Assembly: GCF_037027445.1 (NCBI RefSeq)
Contig: NZ_JBANDL010000002.1
Span: 868,001-932,000 of the forward strand
DNA from: Lysobacter firmicutimachus
GTDB taxonomy: Bacteria > Pseudomonadota > Gammaproteobacteria > Xanthomonadales > Xanthomonadaceae
Length of the DNA stretch: 64,000 bases
Reading direction: 5' to 3'
Below the pieces are notes generated by a model, which worked only from the letters and a program-made list of their open reading frames with translations, searched no databases and had not been told where the DNA came from. Each line of letters starts with the position of its first letter. Position 1 is the first letter of the stretch. Positions 16,357 through 25,016 of this stretch are shown here, piece by piece. The translations under genes and the position numbers were made by a program.

Positions 16357-16908
16357 ATGCCTTCCAGCCCGAACCCCCGCGACACCGCCTTGCTGATCCG
16401 CGCCGCCGCCTTCGCCGCCGAGCGGCACCGGCGCCAGCGTCGTCGCGACACCGAGGCGTCTCCCTACATCAATCATCCTATCGCGCTGGCCGACGTGCTC
16501 GCCAACGAGGGCGGCATCGACGATCCGGTGGTGCTGTGCGCGGCCTTGCTGCACGACACCATCGAGGACACCGAAACCACGGCCGCCGAGATCGAAGCCG
16601 CGTTCGGCCCGCGCATCGCCGCGGTGGTGATCGAGGTCAGCGACGATCGCGGCCTGCCCAAGAGCGAACGCAAACGCCTGCAGATCGAGCACGCCGCGCG
16701 GGCTTCGCGCGAGGCGCAATGGGTCAAGCTTGCCGACAAGATTTGCAACCTGCGCGATCTGCTCGCCGCCCCGCCGCAGGACTGGCCGCCGGAACGCAAG
16801 CGCGAGTACTTCGCCTGGTCGGCGCAGGTGGTCGCCGGGCTGCGCGGGGCGCACCCGACGTTGGAAGCGGTGTTCGACGGATTGCTGGCGCGGGTGGACG
16901 AACTCTAG
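16357..16908 (+). CDS. MESH1-like HD-domain hydrolase (ppGpp/NADPH phosphatase family)
   Basis: 183 residues from ATG 16357, with GGAG 8 bases upstream. It follows the metazoan SpoT homologue MESH1 closely: S-P-Y-I-N-H-P-I (metal-ligand H40), A-A-L-L-H-D-T-I-E-D-T (H66, D67, catalytic E70-D71), P-K-S-E-R-K-R-L-Q, and K-L-A-D-K-I-C-N-L-R-D (D127). There is no synthetase, TGS or ACT domain. The expected activity is Mn-dependent removal of the 3'-pyrophosphate of ppGpp; MESH1 itself also acts on NADPH. It may tune the stringent response independently of RelA/SpoT. Confidence 0.87.
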   Translation: MPSSPNPRDTALLIRAAAFAAERHRRQRRRDTEASPYINHPIALADVLANEGGIDDPVVLCAALLHDTIEDTETTAAEIEAAFGPRIAAVVIEVSDDRGLPKSERKRLQIEHAARASREAQWVKLADKICNLRDLLAAPPQDWPPERKREYFAWSAQVVAGLRGAHPTLEAVFDGLLARVDEL

Positions 16909-16948
16909 CCGCCTGCGCCCGGCCGCCAGTCGCCGCTAGACTGAGCGC

Positions 16949-16992
16949 GAATCCCGAATCCCGAATCCCGAATCCCGAATCCCGAATCCCCA
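16949..16992. repeat. 7-bp tandem repeat GAATCCC
   Basis: Just before the aldo/keto reductase start, GAATCCC is repeated about six times in a row with a last GAATCCCCAATG variant reaching the ATG. Similar G-rich/C-rich short repeats flank 19501-19600. The family is typical of intergenic DNA in Xanthomonadaceae. Here it directly occupies the ribosome-site region of the next gene. Confidence 0.85.
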
Positions 16993-17871
16993 ATGGCCAA
17001 CCTGCAACTGTCCCCCATCGTCGCCGGCGCCTGGCGCATGCGCGACTGGAACTTCGACCTGAGCCAGCGCCAGCGCTGGATCGAGGCGGCCCTGGAGCTG
17101 GGCATCGACAGCTTCGACCACGCCGACATCTACGGCGACTACACGGTCGAAGGCCTGTTCGGCGAAGCGTTGGCGGTTTCGCCAGGATTGCGCGACCGGG
17201 TTCGCCTGGTGACCAAGTGCGGGATCAAGCTGACCTCGGCACAGCGCCCGCAGCATCGGATCAAGTCCTACGACACTTCGCGCGATCATGTCGTGGCTTC
17301 GGTCGAGCAGTCGCTGCGCGCTTTGCGCACCGATCGCGTCGACCTGCTGCTGATCCACCGGCCGGATCTGTTGATGGACGTCGACGAACTGGCAGCGACC
17401 TTCGATGCGCTCAAGGCCGCGGGCAAGGTGCTGCACGTCGGCGTGTCCAACCACAGTCCTTCGCAGCTGGCCCTGTTGCATGCGAAGCACCGGTTGGAGA
17501 CGCATCAGATCGAATGCTCGCCGCTGCACCCGGCGCCGCTGGACGACGGCACCCTGGATCAATGCCAGGCCCTGGGGGTGCGGCCGATGATCTGGTCGCC
17601 GTTGGCCGGCGGACGCTTGTTCGGCGGCGGCGACGAACGCGCCGAGCGGGTGCGCGCGGTGCTGGCCGAGCTGGCGCCGCGCTACGGCGACGCCTCGGCG
17701 GCGACCCTGGCCTACGCCTGGTTGCTGCGCCACCCCTCGCGGCCGTGGCCGATCACCGGCAGCGGCCGCATCGAAGGCTTGCGCGAGGCGACCGCCGCCT
17801 TGTCGCTGCGGCTCAGCGCCGAGGATTGGTATGCGATCTGGCAAGCCGGGGCCGGGCGCGAGGTGGCCTGA
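16993..17871 (+). CDS. aldo/keto reductase
   Basis: 292 residues. The TIM-barrel reductase pattern is clear: F-D-H-A-D-I-Y-G (residues 39-46; catalytic Asp and Tyr), L-V-T-K-C-G-I-K (catalytic Lys near 75), the L-L-L-I-H-R-P-D strand with His near 118, and the NADPH site W-P-I-T-G-S-G-R near 254. It is nearest to the E. coli YdhF subgroup. The substrate is unknown. The start codon abuts a GAATCCC repeat, and no Shine-Dalgarno sequence is visible, so translation may be weak or depend on the repeat. Confidence 0.9.
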   Translation: MANLQLSPIVAGAWRMRDWNFDLSQRQRWIEAALELGIDSFDHADIYGDYTVEGLFGEALAVSPGLRDRVRLVTKCGIKLTSAQRPQHRIKSYDTSRDHVVASVEQSLRALRTDRVDLLLIHRPDLLMDVDELAATFDALKAAGKVLHVGVSNHSPSQLALLHAKHRLETHQIECSPLHPAPLDDGTLDQCQALGVRPMIWSPLAGGRLFGGGDERAERVRAVLAELAPRYGDASAATLAYAWLLRHPSRPWPITGSGRIEGLREATAALSLRLSAEDWYAIWQAGAGREVA

Positions 17872-17892
17872 GCCGCCTCGCGCCGCGGCCGC

Positions 17893-18294
17893 TCAGGCCT
17901 GCGCCGCTTCCGCGCCCGCTGCGGCCTGCAGCTCGGGCGGAAAGTCCTCGAACTCCTGCACCCGGCGCACTTCGATGATCTCGTTCGGCGAAGCGGGGCA
18001 ACGCTTGGCCCACTCGATCGCCACCTCGCGCGAGGCGACGTCGATCATCCAGTAACCGCCGAGCATTTCCTTGGCTTGCGGGAACGGACCGTCGACCACC
18101 CGCGGCTTGCCGTCGGCGAAGCTGATCCGGGCGCCGGTCGCCGGCGGGTGCAGGCCTTCTCCGCCGATCAGTACGCCGGACTCGAACAGGGCGGTGTTGT
18201 AAGCGGTCATCGCCGCGACCTGTTCGACGCTGGGCACGGCGTCGGCGGCGGCGGTTTCGTAGCCCTGGGGGATCATCAGCAGCATGAAGCGCAT
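17893..18294 (-). CDS. YciI-like / DGPF-domain protein
   Basis: 133 residues. The family signature D-G-P-F-P-Q-A-K-E-M-L-G-G-Y-W-M-I lies at about 67-83, preceded by L-H-P-P-A-T-G-A-R-I. It is the DGPF/YCII-related ferredoxin-like fold of unproven enzymatic function, often linked to ECF sigma factors of the SigJ type. No such sigma factor is adjacent here, so it is an orphan. The gene is convergent with the aldo/keto reductase. Confidence 0.85.
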   Translation of the reverse strand: MRFMLLMIPQGYETAAADAVPSVEQVAAMTAYNTALFESGVLIGGEGLHPPATGARISFADGKPRVVDGPFPQAKEMLGGYWMIDVASREVAIEWAKRCPASPNEIIEVRRVQEFEDFPPELQAAAGAEAAQA

Positions 18295-18580
18295 GGAGGT
18301 ATTCCGTTGAGGTGGGAAGGAGCGCGGCCGGATCGCCGCTCTTGCCTAGGCGACGAACCGGCGCAGCGCGGATCGACATCGGCGGTAAAGTTTTTTTCGA
18401 TCTTTTCGGTGCGCGCCCGGATGGGAGCCTGGACCGCAGCGTTGCAGCGGTCGCGATTGCGGCCGGCCGGGCTGGACCCACGTGGGGAGCGATCACGACG
18501 GATTACCGCGCAAGCCGCGACAATGGCCGCGCACCGCAACGGCGCCGCCGTTGCGCAACGAACGCAATCAAGGAGACGGC

Positions 18581-19492
18581 ATGGATCTGGGTATGGTCGG
18601 TCTGGGACGCATGGGCGCCAACATGGCCGAGCGCCTGGTGCGCGGCGGGCATCGGGTGACGGGCTACGACCCCGGCGCGGCCGCGCGCGAACAGGCTGCG
18701 GCGCGCGGCATCGCGCCGGCGGCATCGTTGCAGGAACTGGTCGCGGCCCTGCCGGCGCCGCGCGCCGTGTGGCTGATGGTGCCGGCCGGCGCGCCGGTGG
18801 ACGCGACCTTGGAGGCCTTGTTGCCGCTGCTGTCGCCGGGCGACACCGTGATCGACGGCGGCAACTCCAATTACAAGGACACCCAGCGTCGCGCTGCGCG
18901 CCTGGCCGAGCACGGCCTGCACTCTGTCGACTCGGGCACCAGCGGCGGCATCTGGGGGCTGAAGGAAGGCTACAGCCTGATGATCGGCGGCGAGGACGCG
19001 GCGGTGGAGCGCTTGCGGCCGATCTTCGAAACCCTGGCGCCGGCGCCGGAGCGCGGCTGGGGCCGGGTCGGACCGAGCGGCGCCGGTCATTACACCAAGA
19101 TGGTCCACAACGGCATCGAGTACGGCCTGATGCAGGCGTACGCCGAAGGCTTCGCCATCCTCGGCCGCAAGGCCGAGTTCGGCCTGGACCTGGAGCAGAT
19201 CGCGCAGATCTGGCGCCATGGCAGCGTGGTCCGTTCCTGGCTGCTCGACCTCAGCGCCGAGGCCCTGGCCAAGAACCCGCGCCTGGACGGCATCGCGCCC
19301 TATGTCGAAGACTCCGGCGAAGGCCGCTGGACCGTGGCCGAAGCGATCGACCTGGACGTATCGGCGCCGGTGATCACCGCCTCGCTGATGGAACGGCTGC
19401 GCTCGCGCGAGAAGGATTCGTTCGCCGACAAGCTGCTGGCGGCGATGCGCAACGAGTTCGGCGGTCATGCGGTGCGCAAGCAGGGCGATTAG
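18581..19492 (+). CDS. gnd: 6-phosphogluconate dehydrogenase, decarboxylating (short type)
   Basis: 303 residues from ATG 18581 with AGGAGA 7 bases upstream. The N-terminal Rossmann motif is G-M-V-G-L-G-R-M-G-A-N-M; the substrate-binding D-G-G-N-S-N-Y-K-D-T and D-S-G-T-S-G-G motifs and catalytic K in G-A-G-H-Y-T-K-M-V-H-N-G-I-E-Y-G are all intact. It belongs to the approximately 300-residue class, not the approximately 470-residue E. coli Gnd. It oxidises 6-phosphogluconate to ribulose 5-phosphate and CO2 in the cytoplasm. It is isolated from other pentose-phosphate genes. Confidence 0.93.
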   Translation: MDLGMVGLGRMGANMAERLVRGGHRVTGYDPGAAAREQAAARGIAPAASLQELVAALPAPRAVWLMVPAGAPVDATLEALLPLLSPGDTVIDGGNSNYKDTQRRAARLAEHGLHSVDSGTSGGIWGLKEGYSLMIGGEDAAVERLRPIFETLAPAPERGWGRVGPSGAGHYTKMVHNGIEYGLMQAYAEGFAILGRKAEFGLDLEQIAQIWRHGSVVRSWLLDLSAEALAKNPRLDGIAPYVEDSGEGRWTVAEAIDLDVSAPVITASLMERLRSREKDSFADKLLAAMRNEFGGHAVRKQGD

Positions 19493-19819
19493 GGAGTCTG
19501 GATCGGGGATAGGGGATAGGGGATAGGTAAAAGCCGAGCCTGCAAAAACTCTCGGTTTTACCAATCCCCAATCCCCAATCCCCAATCCCCAATCCCCGCT
19601 TCACCGATTTGTGCAGGCCGGCATGCCGGCTTCACACGTGCGGTCACGGCGGCGGTAATACAGGCGCGTTAGCCTGCGCTCGCGTCCGTCGCGTCAGCGA
19701 ACGGACGCCGTCGCCGTCCGCTTTCCCAATCCGTCGGTGCTCACGCGTCCGCCTTGTGCGGTCGTGCGCAGGAGGCTGCGCGCGGCGATTCGCCCCTCGT
19801 CCCCTTCGGAGAAGCCGCC
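19493..19819. other. intergenic region with G-rich and C-rich repeats
   Basis: This 327-bp gap between two plus-strand genes contains the repeat pair described separately (19505-19600). From 19600 to 19819 I find no gene; the presumed GH8 promoter must lie here, but its boxes are not clear. Confidence 0.5.
19505..19600. repeat. facing short tandem repeats GGGGATA and CCCCAAT
   Basis: Right after the gnd stop, GGGGATA-type heptads (three, 19506-19527) are followed by a 35-bp AT-rich spacer and then five CCCCAAT-type heptads (about 19563-19598). The two arms are nearly complementary (one A-A mismatch per heptad), so RNA from this region could form a long hairpin that ends gnd transcription. 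Confidence 0.75.
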
Positions 19820-21073
19820 ATGTCCGCTCTATCGCGATCCCTCCCGCGCGCGCCGCTGCGCCGTGGTCTGTACGGCCTTGCCCTGGCGCTGTCCGCCGCC
19901 CTGCTCGCCGGCAACGCCGCGGCCGCGCCGAACTTCCCGTTCGGCAGTCATCGCCAGCCTTATGTGGCCGGCACGCTGAGCCCCAGCGTCGGCCGCGCCG
20001 CCGCCGATCAGTCGACGGCTTCGTTCTACCGTACCTGGAAGCAACGCCACCTCAAGCCGGGCTGCAAGGCCGGCGAGTACCGGGTGGTGGCGAACACCGA
20101 CGATGCTTACGTGGTCTCCGAGGGCCAGGGTTACGGCATGCTGATCACGGTCATGATGGCCGGCAGCGACGCCGAGGCGCAGACCTTGTTCGACGGCCTG
20201 CACCGCTATAACCGCAACCATCGCAGCGAGATCGACTCGGACCTGACCGCCTGGGCGCAGGACGCGTCCTGCCGCAACGTCGGCGGCACCGCTTCGGCCA
20301 CCGACGGCGACCTCGACATGGCCTATGCGTTGCTGCTGGCCGATCGCCAATGGGGCTCGACCGGCTCCGTCAATTACCTGGCCGAGGCGCGGCGGACCAT
20401 CGCCGCGATCCGGCGCAGCAACATCCATCCGACCACCAAGCTCACCCACCTCGGCGATTGGGTCGATTCCGGATCGCCCGTCCGCTACAACGGCAGCCGC
20501 AGTTCCGACTGGATGATGGGCCATTTCCGCGCTTTCGCCTCGCGCCTGGGCGACAGCTATTGGACCGGCGTGCTCGATGCGCACCAGGCCGCGCTGGCCG
20601 ACATGCAGAGCCGCCACGCTCCCAATACCGGCCTGCTGCCGGATTTCGTGGTCGACACCCACACCCGCGCGCGGCCGGCGCCGGCGGAGTTCCTCGAAGG
20701 CGCCTACGACGGCTATTACTCCTGGAACGCCGGCCGGGTGCCGTGGCGGATCGGCATCGACGCCGCCGCCAGCGGCGATGCCCGCTCGCGTACTGCGGCG
20801 CGCAAGCTCAGCCAGTGGATCCGCTCCAAGACCGGCAACGACCCGGCCCGGGTGCGTAGCGGCTACAAGCTCGACGGATCGGTGGTGGAGAACTACAACA
20901 GCATGTTCTTCACCGCGCCGTTCGCGGTCGCCGCGACGGTGGACCCGGACGGGCAAGCCTGGCTGGACCGGTTGTGGAATCACATGGCCACCAGCAGCGC
21001 CGGCGACTACTACGGCGACAGCGTGCGCCTGTTGTCGATGCTGGCGGTGTCGAACAACTGGTTGCGTCCTTGA
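19820..21073 (+). CDS. glycoside hydrolase family 8 endoglucanase-like enzyme
   Basis: 417 residues from ATG 19820. A signal peptide ends near A-A-A-A-P (37). The GH8 hallmark V-S-E-G-Q-G-Y-G-M-L at 99-108 holds the catalytic acid E101, and A-S-A-T-D-G-D-L-D-M-A at 159-169 holds the substrate and catalytic aspartates. The fold is an alpha/alpha barrel of the family size. Known activities are endo-glucanase, lichenase, chitosanase or xylanase; the sequence does not separate these. It is not next to bcs cellulose-synthesis genes, so a secreted digestive role is more likely than cellulose biogenesis. Confidence 0.92.
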   Translation: MSALSRSLPRAPLRRGLYGLALALSAALLAGNAAAAPNFPFGSHRQPYVAGTLSPSVGRAAADQSTASFYRTWKQRHLKPGCKAGEYRVVANTDDAYVVSEGQGYGMLITVMMAGSDAEAQTLFDGLHRYNRNHRSEIDSDLTAWAQDASCRNVGGTASATDGDLDMAYALLLADRQWGSTGSVNYLAEARRTIAAIRRSNIHPTTKLTHLGDWVDSGSPVRYNGSRSSDWMMGHFRAFASRLGDSYWTGVLDAHQAALADMQSRHAPNTGLLPDFVVDTHTRARPAPAEFLEGAYDGYYSWNAGRVPWRIGIDAAASGDARSRTAARKLSQWIRSKTGNDPARVRSGYKLDGSVVENYNSMFFTAPFAVAATVDPDGQAWLDRLWNHMATSSAGDYYGDSVRLLSMLAVSNNWLRP

Positions 21074-21079
21074 GCCGCG

Positions 21080-21111
21080 CCGGCCGGAGCGGCGCGCACC
21101 GCTCCGGCCGG
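21080..21111 (+). terminator. strong hairpin after the GH8 gene
   Basis: A 13-bp perfect inverted repeat (arms 21080-21092 and 21099-21111; CGGCCGGAGCGG core) with a 6-base loop starts 7 bp after the GH8 stop. It lacks a T tract, so the call as a terminator rests on position and stem strength. Confidence 0.6.
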
Positions 21112-21293
21112 ACTGCAACGACGCGCCACTTTGCCGATCATGGCGACAAATCCTATGGAGTGTGTCGCCAGTCGCGGTTAGGATCGAAGCGCCGCCGGGG
21201 GACGGCGGCACCATCATCCACGGAAATGCCGGGGTCGCTACGGCGATGGACCGGCTGCGGCATTCGCGCCGCCACAGACGAGGCAAAGGAACC

Positions 21294-21770
21294 ATGCGCA
21301 AAATCGTACTGACCCTGATTCTGGCCGCGGCCTGTGCCGGCGCCGCGGTGGCCGCTCCCGAGCGCGTGCCGTTCGACGCCCAGGCGGTGATCACGCAACA
21401 GCAGCAGATCCGCGCCGATATCGAAGCCAAGCGCGGCGCTTACGGCAAGCTCGATATCGCCACCCGGCAGGAAGTGCGCGAGCGCCAGGACAAGCTGCTC
21501 GAACTGCTGAACGGTCGCAGCTACGAACAATTGAGCGCCGATGAGCAAGACCAGGCCCGCTTGCACATGGCGTGGATCGAATACGCCGGCAAGCAGGACG
21601 ACGATCGCCTGGTCTGCGAACGCATTCGGACCACCGGCAGCAACCGGGTCGAGCGCGTGTGCAAGACGGTGGCCCAGCGTCGCGAAGAAAAGGCCGCAAG
21701 CAAGAAGAACGCCGACAGCGTCTTGCAAGGGCGCGGTTTGAGCCCCTGCGGGCCGGACGGCTGCCAGTAA
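21294..21770 (+). CDS. exported hypothetical protein with Cys-rich tail
   Basis: 158 residues from ATG 21294 with AAAGGAACC upstream. A signal peptide (residues 1-20, cleaved after A-V-A-A) is followed by a glutamine- and charge-rich helical region (30-90), then C-E-R and C-K-T cysteines and a final S-P-C-G-P-D-G-C-Q. The four cysteines could form two disulfides in the periplasm. I do not recognise the family; it looks like a conserved Xanthomonadaceae secreted protein. Confidence 0.75.
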   Translation: MRKIVLTLILAAACAGAAVAAPERVPFDAQAVITQQQQIRADIEAKRGAYGKLDIATRQEVRERQDKLLELLNGRSYEQLSADEQDQARLHMAWIEYAGKQDDDRLVCERIRTTGSNRVERVCKTVAQRREEKAASKKNADSVLQGRGLSPCGPDGCQ

Positions 21771-21871
21771 TCGCACGCACGCGCCCGGCTCGTAGCCGGC
21801 GGCGCGCATTGCCGTGATGGCGCGTCCGCGCCATCATCGGCGCTGCGACCGACCCCGAGAGCGATTCCGGC

Positions 21872-22651
21872 GTGAGCGCTTGCGTTTTCTCCAGACGAAA
21901 CGTTGCCGCGCTGTGGCTGGCGGCGTCGTTGGCCGGCTGCGCCACCGTGCAGCCGGCGCACAACCCGTTGGCGCAGTGGCGCGGTTCGCCCAACCACAAT
22001 GCGCGCAAGGCGCAGCTGATCGTGCTGCACCACACCCAAATGGAGAGCGCCGAGCGGGCTTTGCTGACCTTGCAGACGCGCAACTCGCAAGGTCCGGTCA
22101 GCGCCCATTATTTGATCGGCGAAGACGGCCGCATCTACCAGTTGGTCGCCGACGAAGCTCGCGCGTGGCACGCCGGCGCCGGCCGCTGGGGCGATCTGAC
22201 CGACCTCAACTCCGCTTCGATCGGAATCGAGCTCGACAACGACGGCAGCGAGCCGTTCGCGCCGGCGCAGATCCAGAGCCTGCTGCGCCTGCTCGCCGAC
22301 CTGACCGCGCGCCTGGGCATCCCGCCCCACGCCATCGTCGCCCACGGCGATCTCGCGCCCGGGCGCAAGAGCGACCCGAGCGCGCTGTTTCCCTGGCAGC
22401 AGCTGGCCCAGGCCGGCTATGGCCTGTGGCCGCGCGAGCCGCGCGCCGAACCGCCGCCGGGTTTCGACCCTTGGGCGGCGCTGCGTCTGATCGGTTACGA
22501 CCTGAGCGATCCGGAGGCGGCGCTGGCCGCGTTCCATCGGCGCTATCGCGGCCACGAAGAGCGGCAATGGCAACCGGGGGACGCCGCGGTGCTGTACGAC
22601 CTGCAGCTGCAACGGATGGCCTTGCCGGACTCGACGCCGACGGCCCGCTGA
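21872..22651 (+). CDS. lipoprotein N-acetylmuramoyl-L-alanine amidase (AmiD-like)
   Basis: 259 residues with GTG start. A lipobox (L-A-G-C, Cys at 23) indicates an outer-membrane or periplasmic lipoprotein. The amidase_2 domain has V-L-H-H-T (zinc His near 52), S-A-H-Y-L-I, S-I-G-I-E-L-D-N and a distal H-G-D-L-A-P-G-R-K-S-D-P. A C-terminal helical region of about 75 residues resembles the peptidoglycan-binding extension of AmiD. The enzyme cleaves the bond between muramic acid and the stem peptide during wall turnover. Confidence 0.9.
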   Translation: MSACVFSRRNVAALWLAASLAGCATVQPAHNPLAQWRGSPNHNARKAQLIVLHHTQMESAERALLTLQTRNSQGPVSAHYLIGEDGRIYQLVADEARAWHAGAGRWGDLTDLNSASIGIELDNDGSEPFAPAQIQSLLRLLADLTARLGIPPHAIVAHGDLAPGRKSDPSALFPWQQLAQAGYGLWPREPRAEPPPGFDPWAALRLIGYDLSDPEAALAAFHRRYRGHEERQWQPGDAAVLYDLQLQRMALPDSTPTAR

Positions 22652-22744
22652 GCGTTCGGGTCCCCGTCCAAGCTCCGCTGCGGCGACGCCGCAGGGAATC
22701 GGACGCGGCGGGCGGTGTCCGCGAAGGCGCGCAACCCGCCGGAG

Positions 22745-23320
22745 TCAGGCCGCGGCCTCGTACGGCAGGACACTGCGCGCTTCGCGCAGGGCGCGCGACC
22801 ACCAGCCCAGACGCGCGAGCAGCACGCTCATGGCTTCGTGCGCGGCTTGCGGATCGCGCAGTTCGCCGTCGGCGCCGAACAAGCGCCGCGCATGCATCAG
22901 GTGCACGCAATCGCGCAGGGTGACGGCATGCAGTTCGCCGTAGACCTGGCGCAATTGCTCGACCGCGCGCATGCCGCCGGAACTGGCGCCGTAGCTGACG
23001 AACGCCACCGGCTTGGCCCGCCAGGGCTCGTAGCAAGCGTCGATCAGCGCCTTCAGCGGCGCGGGATAACCGTGGTTGTATTCCGGAGTGACGACGAGAA
23101 AAGCGTCGGCGCCGTGCAGGCGCTGGCGCAGTTGCTGCAGGCGTGCCTCGTCGCCGCGCAGCAAGGGGCCGGCCAGGGGCCAGTCGGCCGGATCGATGCG
23201 CTCGACCGCGTAGCCGCCGTGGCGCTGGACCCGCCGCTGAGCCCAGTCGGCCACCACGTCGCAGAACCGGCCCTCGCGCGTGCTGCCGTAGATCAGCGCC
23301 AGTCGGATATCGGAATTCAT
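22745..23320 (-). CDS. NAD(P)H-dependent FMN reductase
   Basis: 191 residues from ATG 23320. An in-frame ATG at 23344 would add eight residues but would coincide with the predicted transcript start, so the inner start is preferred. Flavodoxin-like motifs are L-I-Y-G-S-T-R-E-G-R-F-C near the start (FMN phosphate loop) and V-T-P-E-Y-N-H-G-Y-P-A-P-L-K-A, the signature of the ArsH/chromate-reductase branch. It probably reduces FMN or quinones. It is preceded by a SoxR-type promoter (23351-23382), so it should be induced by redox-cycling compounds. Confidence 0.9.
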   Translation of the reverse strand: MNSDIRLALIYGSTREGRFCDVVADWAQRRVQRHGGYAVERIDPADWPLAGPLLRGDEARLQQLRQRLHGADAFLVVTPEYNHGYPAPLKALIDACYEPWRAKPVAFVSYGASSGGMRAVEQLRQVYGELHAVTLRDCVHLMHARRLFGADGELRDPQAAHEAMSVLLARLGWWSRALREARSVLPYEAAA

Positions 23321-23350
23321 CGGAAGTTTCGCGGCAGGGAACATGACCGC

Positions 23351-23382
23351 AGGCTAGGACCTCAGCTTTGGTTGAGGTCAAG
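23351..23382 (-). promoter_or_regulatory. SoxR-type promoter of the FMN reductase
   Basis: On the minus strand: -35 TTGACC, then a 19-bp spacer, then -10 TAGCCT. The spacer contains the palindrome CCTCAGCTTTGGTTGAGG (23360-23377 read on the plus strand), which matches the SoxR box CCTCAAGTTAACTTGAGG at both 5-bp ends. A 19-bp spacer with a centred dyad is the mark of MerR/SoxR-activated promoters. The predicted start of transcription is near 23344. Confidence 0.8.
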
Positions 23383-23600
23383 CGGCGTCCGCGGCGGGGG
23401 CTCGCGCGCTGTCGCGGTCGTGTCCGCGAGCGCCGGCGCGCGAGGGTAAGGCGGGCGGTCCGCGCAGACGCTGAGCCGGGCGTCATCGTCGTCCCGGGGC
23501 CGCGCCGCTGCGGCCGCATCGGCCGGGGCGGTCGCGCCTAGACGGTCTGCGCATCGCCGCGCAGCGATGCGAAAACCCATGGACGAACGGGCGGCGGAAC

Positions 23601-25016
23601 TCAGGCGCCCGGCGCGCGGCGGAACTTGTAGATCACCGCGCCGATCGCCAGCGCGATCGCCGCGGCGATCAGGTTCTGCGCGCTGGCGCTGGCCAGCAAG
23701 CCCAGCGACAGCGCGATCGCGGCCAACGGGATCAGCGGGCCGCCCGGCAGGTGCAGCGCGCCTTCGCGGCCGCGATGGCGCTTTTGCAGCACCAGCACCG
23801 ATACCGCGGTGCCGATGTAGGTGCACAGGCGCGCCACCACCGACAGCAGCGCCAGTTGCTTGAACGAGCCGGTCAGGGCCAGCACCAGGGCGATCGCGCC
23901 GAGCAGCAGCACCGCCCGCGCCGGCGTGCGGAAGCGCGGATGGATCGCCGACAGCGCACGCGGCCCGTAGCCGTCCTGGGACAGGGCCAGCAGATAGCGC
24001 GGCCCCATCATCACCGTATTGCTGTTGGTGCCGAGGATGGAGATCGCCGCGCCGACGGTCAGGATCAGCGCCAGCGCGGTGCCGCCGAACTGCGCCGAGG
24101 CTTCGGCCAGCGGACTGGTGGACTGGGCGATCCCCGGCAGAGTGCCCAGCGCGACCAATTGCACGCTGAAATAAATGATGGTGACCAGGACGATCATGGT
24201 CAGCAGCGCGAACGGCACGTCGCGGCGCGGGTTGCGGTACTCGCCCGCCGCGGCCGGCAGGTTTTCGAAGCCGGCATAGGCGAACAACAGCAACAGGGCG
24301 GCTTCGCCGAGGTGGTCGACCGGCATCGGCGCGTCGCTGCGCAGCAGGCTGGGGTCGACGTAGAACGCGCCCAGCACCACGAACAGCAGCAAGGGCAGCA
24401 GCTTGCCGATCGCCAGGGCGACGCCGGCGCGGGCCGCGGTGCGTACGCCGAGCACGTTGATCAGCACCAGCAGGCCGAGCGAGCCGGCGACCACGAACAC
24501 CCGCGCCGCGCCCTCGCGCGCCGCCGGCCAGAACAGCCCCACCGCTTCGGCCAGGCCGTTGCTGAGCGAGGCCGCGGTAGAGATGCGGGTGACCAGCAGC
24601 ATCCAGCCCACCTCGAAGCCGGCAAAGGGACCGAAGGCCTCGCGGGCATACAGATAGCCGCCGCCGGGCTGGTCGAAATAGCTCGCCGCCTGGGCGTAGC
24701 ACAGCACCAGCAGGGCCACGGCGAAACCGGCCAGCAGCACCGCCCACAAGCTGGCCGGGCCGAGCAGGGCGGCGGCGGTGGCCGGCAACAGATAGATGCC
24801 GCTGCCGATCACGTCGTTGATCGACAGACCGACGATCTGCCAGCGGCTGACCGCGCGGACGGTGCCGGTGCGGCCGTCGTCCGAGATCGGGGCCGCGTCG
24901 GCGGCAGGCAGGGACGAATCGGGCGCGTGCGGCGTCGGCTGGCTCAAACGATGGTTCCCCTCGCTCGTGGCGGATGCGGCCGAGGCTGCGGAGGAACGCA
25001 GGCGTGCCGGTTCCAC
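23601..25016 (-). CDS. APC-family amino acid permease
   Basis: 471 residues, with about 12 membrane helices after a 55-residue hydrophilic leader. The first helix carries I-V-G-L-S-I-N-D-V-I-G-S-G-I-Y-L-L-P, the glycine-rich substrate-binding stretch of APC transporters; F-A-Y-A-G-F-E-N-L-P in helix 6 is also typical. It probably takes up an amino acid with protons at the inner membrane. The leader is longer than usual; a later start near the V-R-A-V-S-R-W residues (about 53) is possible but has no ATG. No linked enzyme hints at the substrate. Confidence 0.9.
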   Translation of the reverse strand: MEPARLRSSAASAASATSEGNHRLSQPTPHAPDSSLPAADAAPISDDGRTGTVRAVSRWQIVGLSINDVIGSGIYLLPATAAALLGPASLWAVLLAGFAVALLVLCYAQAASYFDQPGGGYLYAREAFGPFAGFEVGWMLLVTRISTAASLSNGLAEAVGLFWPAAREGAARVFVVAGSLGLLVLINVLGVRTAARAGVALAIGKLLPLLLFVVLGAFYVDPSLLRSDAPMPVDHLGEAALLLLFAYAGFENLPAAAGEYRNPRRDVPFALLTMIVLVTIIYFSVQLVALGTLPGIAQSTSPLAEASAQFGGTALALILTVGAAISILGTNSNTVMMGPRYLLALSQDGYGPRALSAIHPRFRTPARAVLLLGAIALVLALTGSFKQLALLSVVARLCTYIGTAVSVLVLQKRHRGREGALHLPGGPLIPLAAIALSLGLLASASAQNLIAAAIALAIGAVIYKFRRAPGA

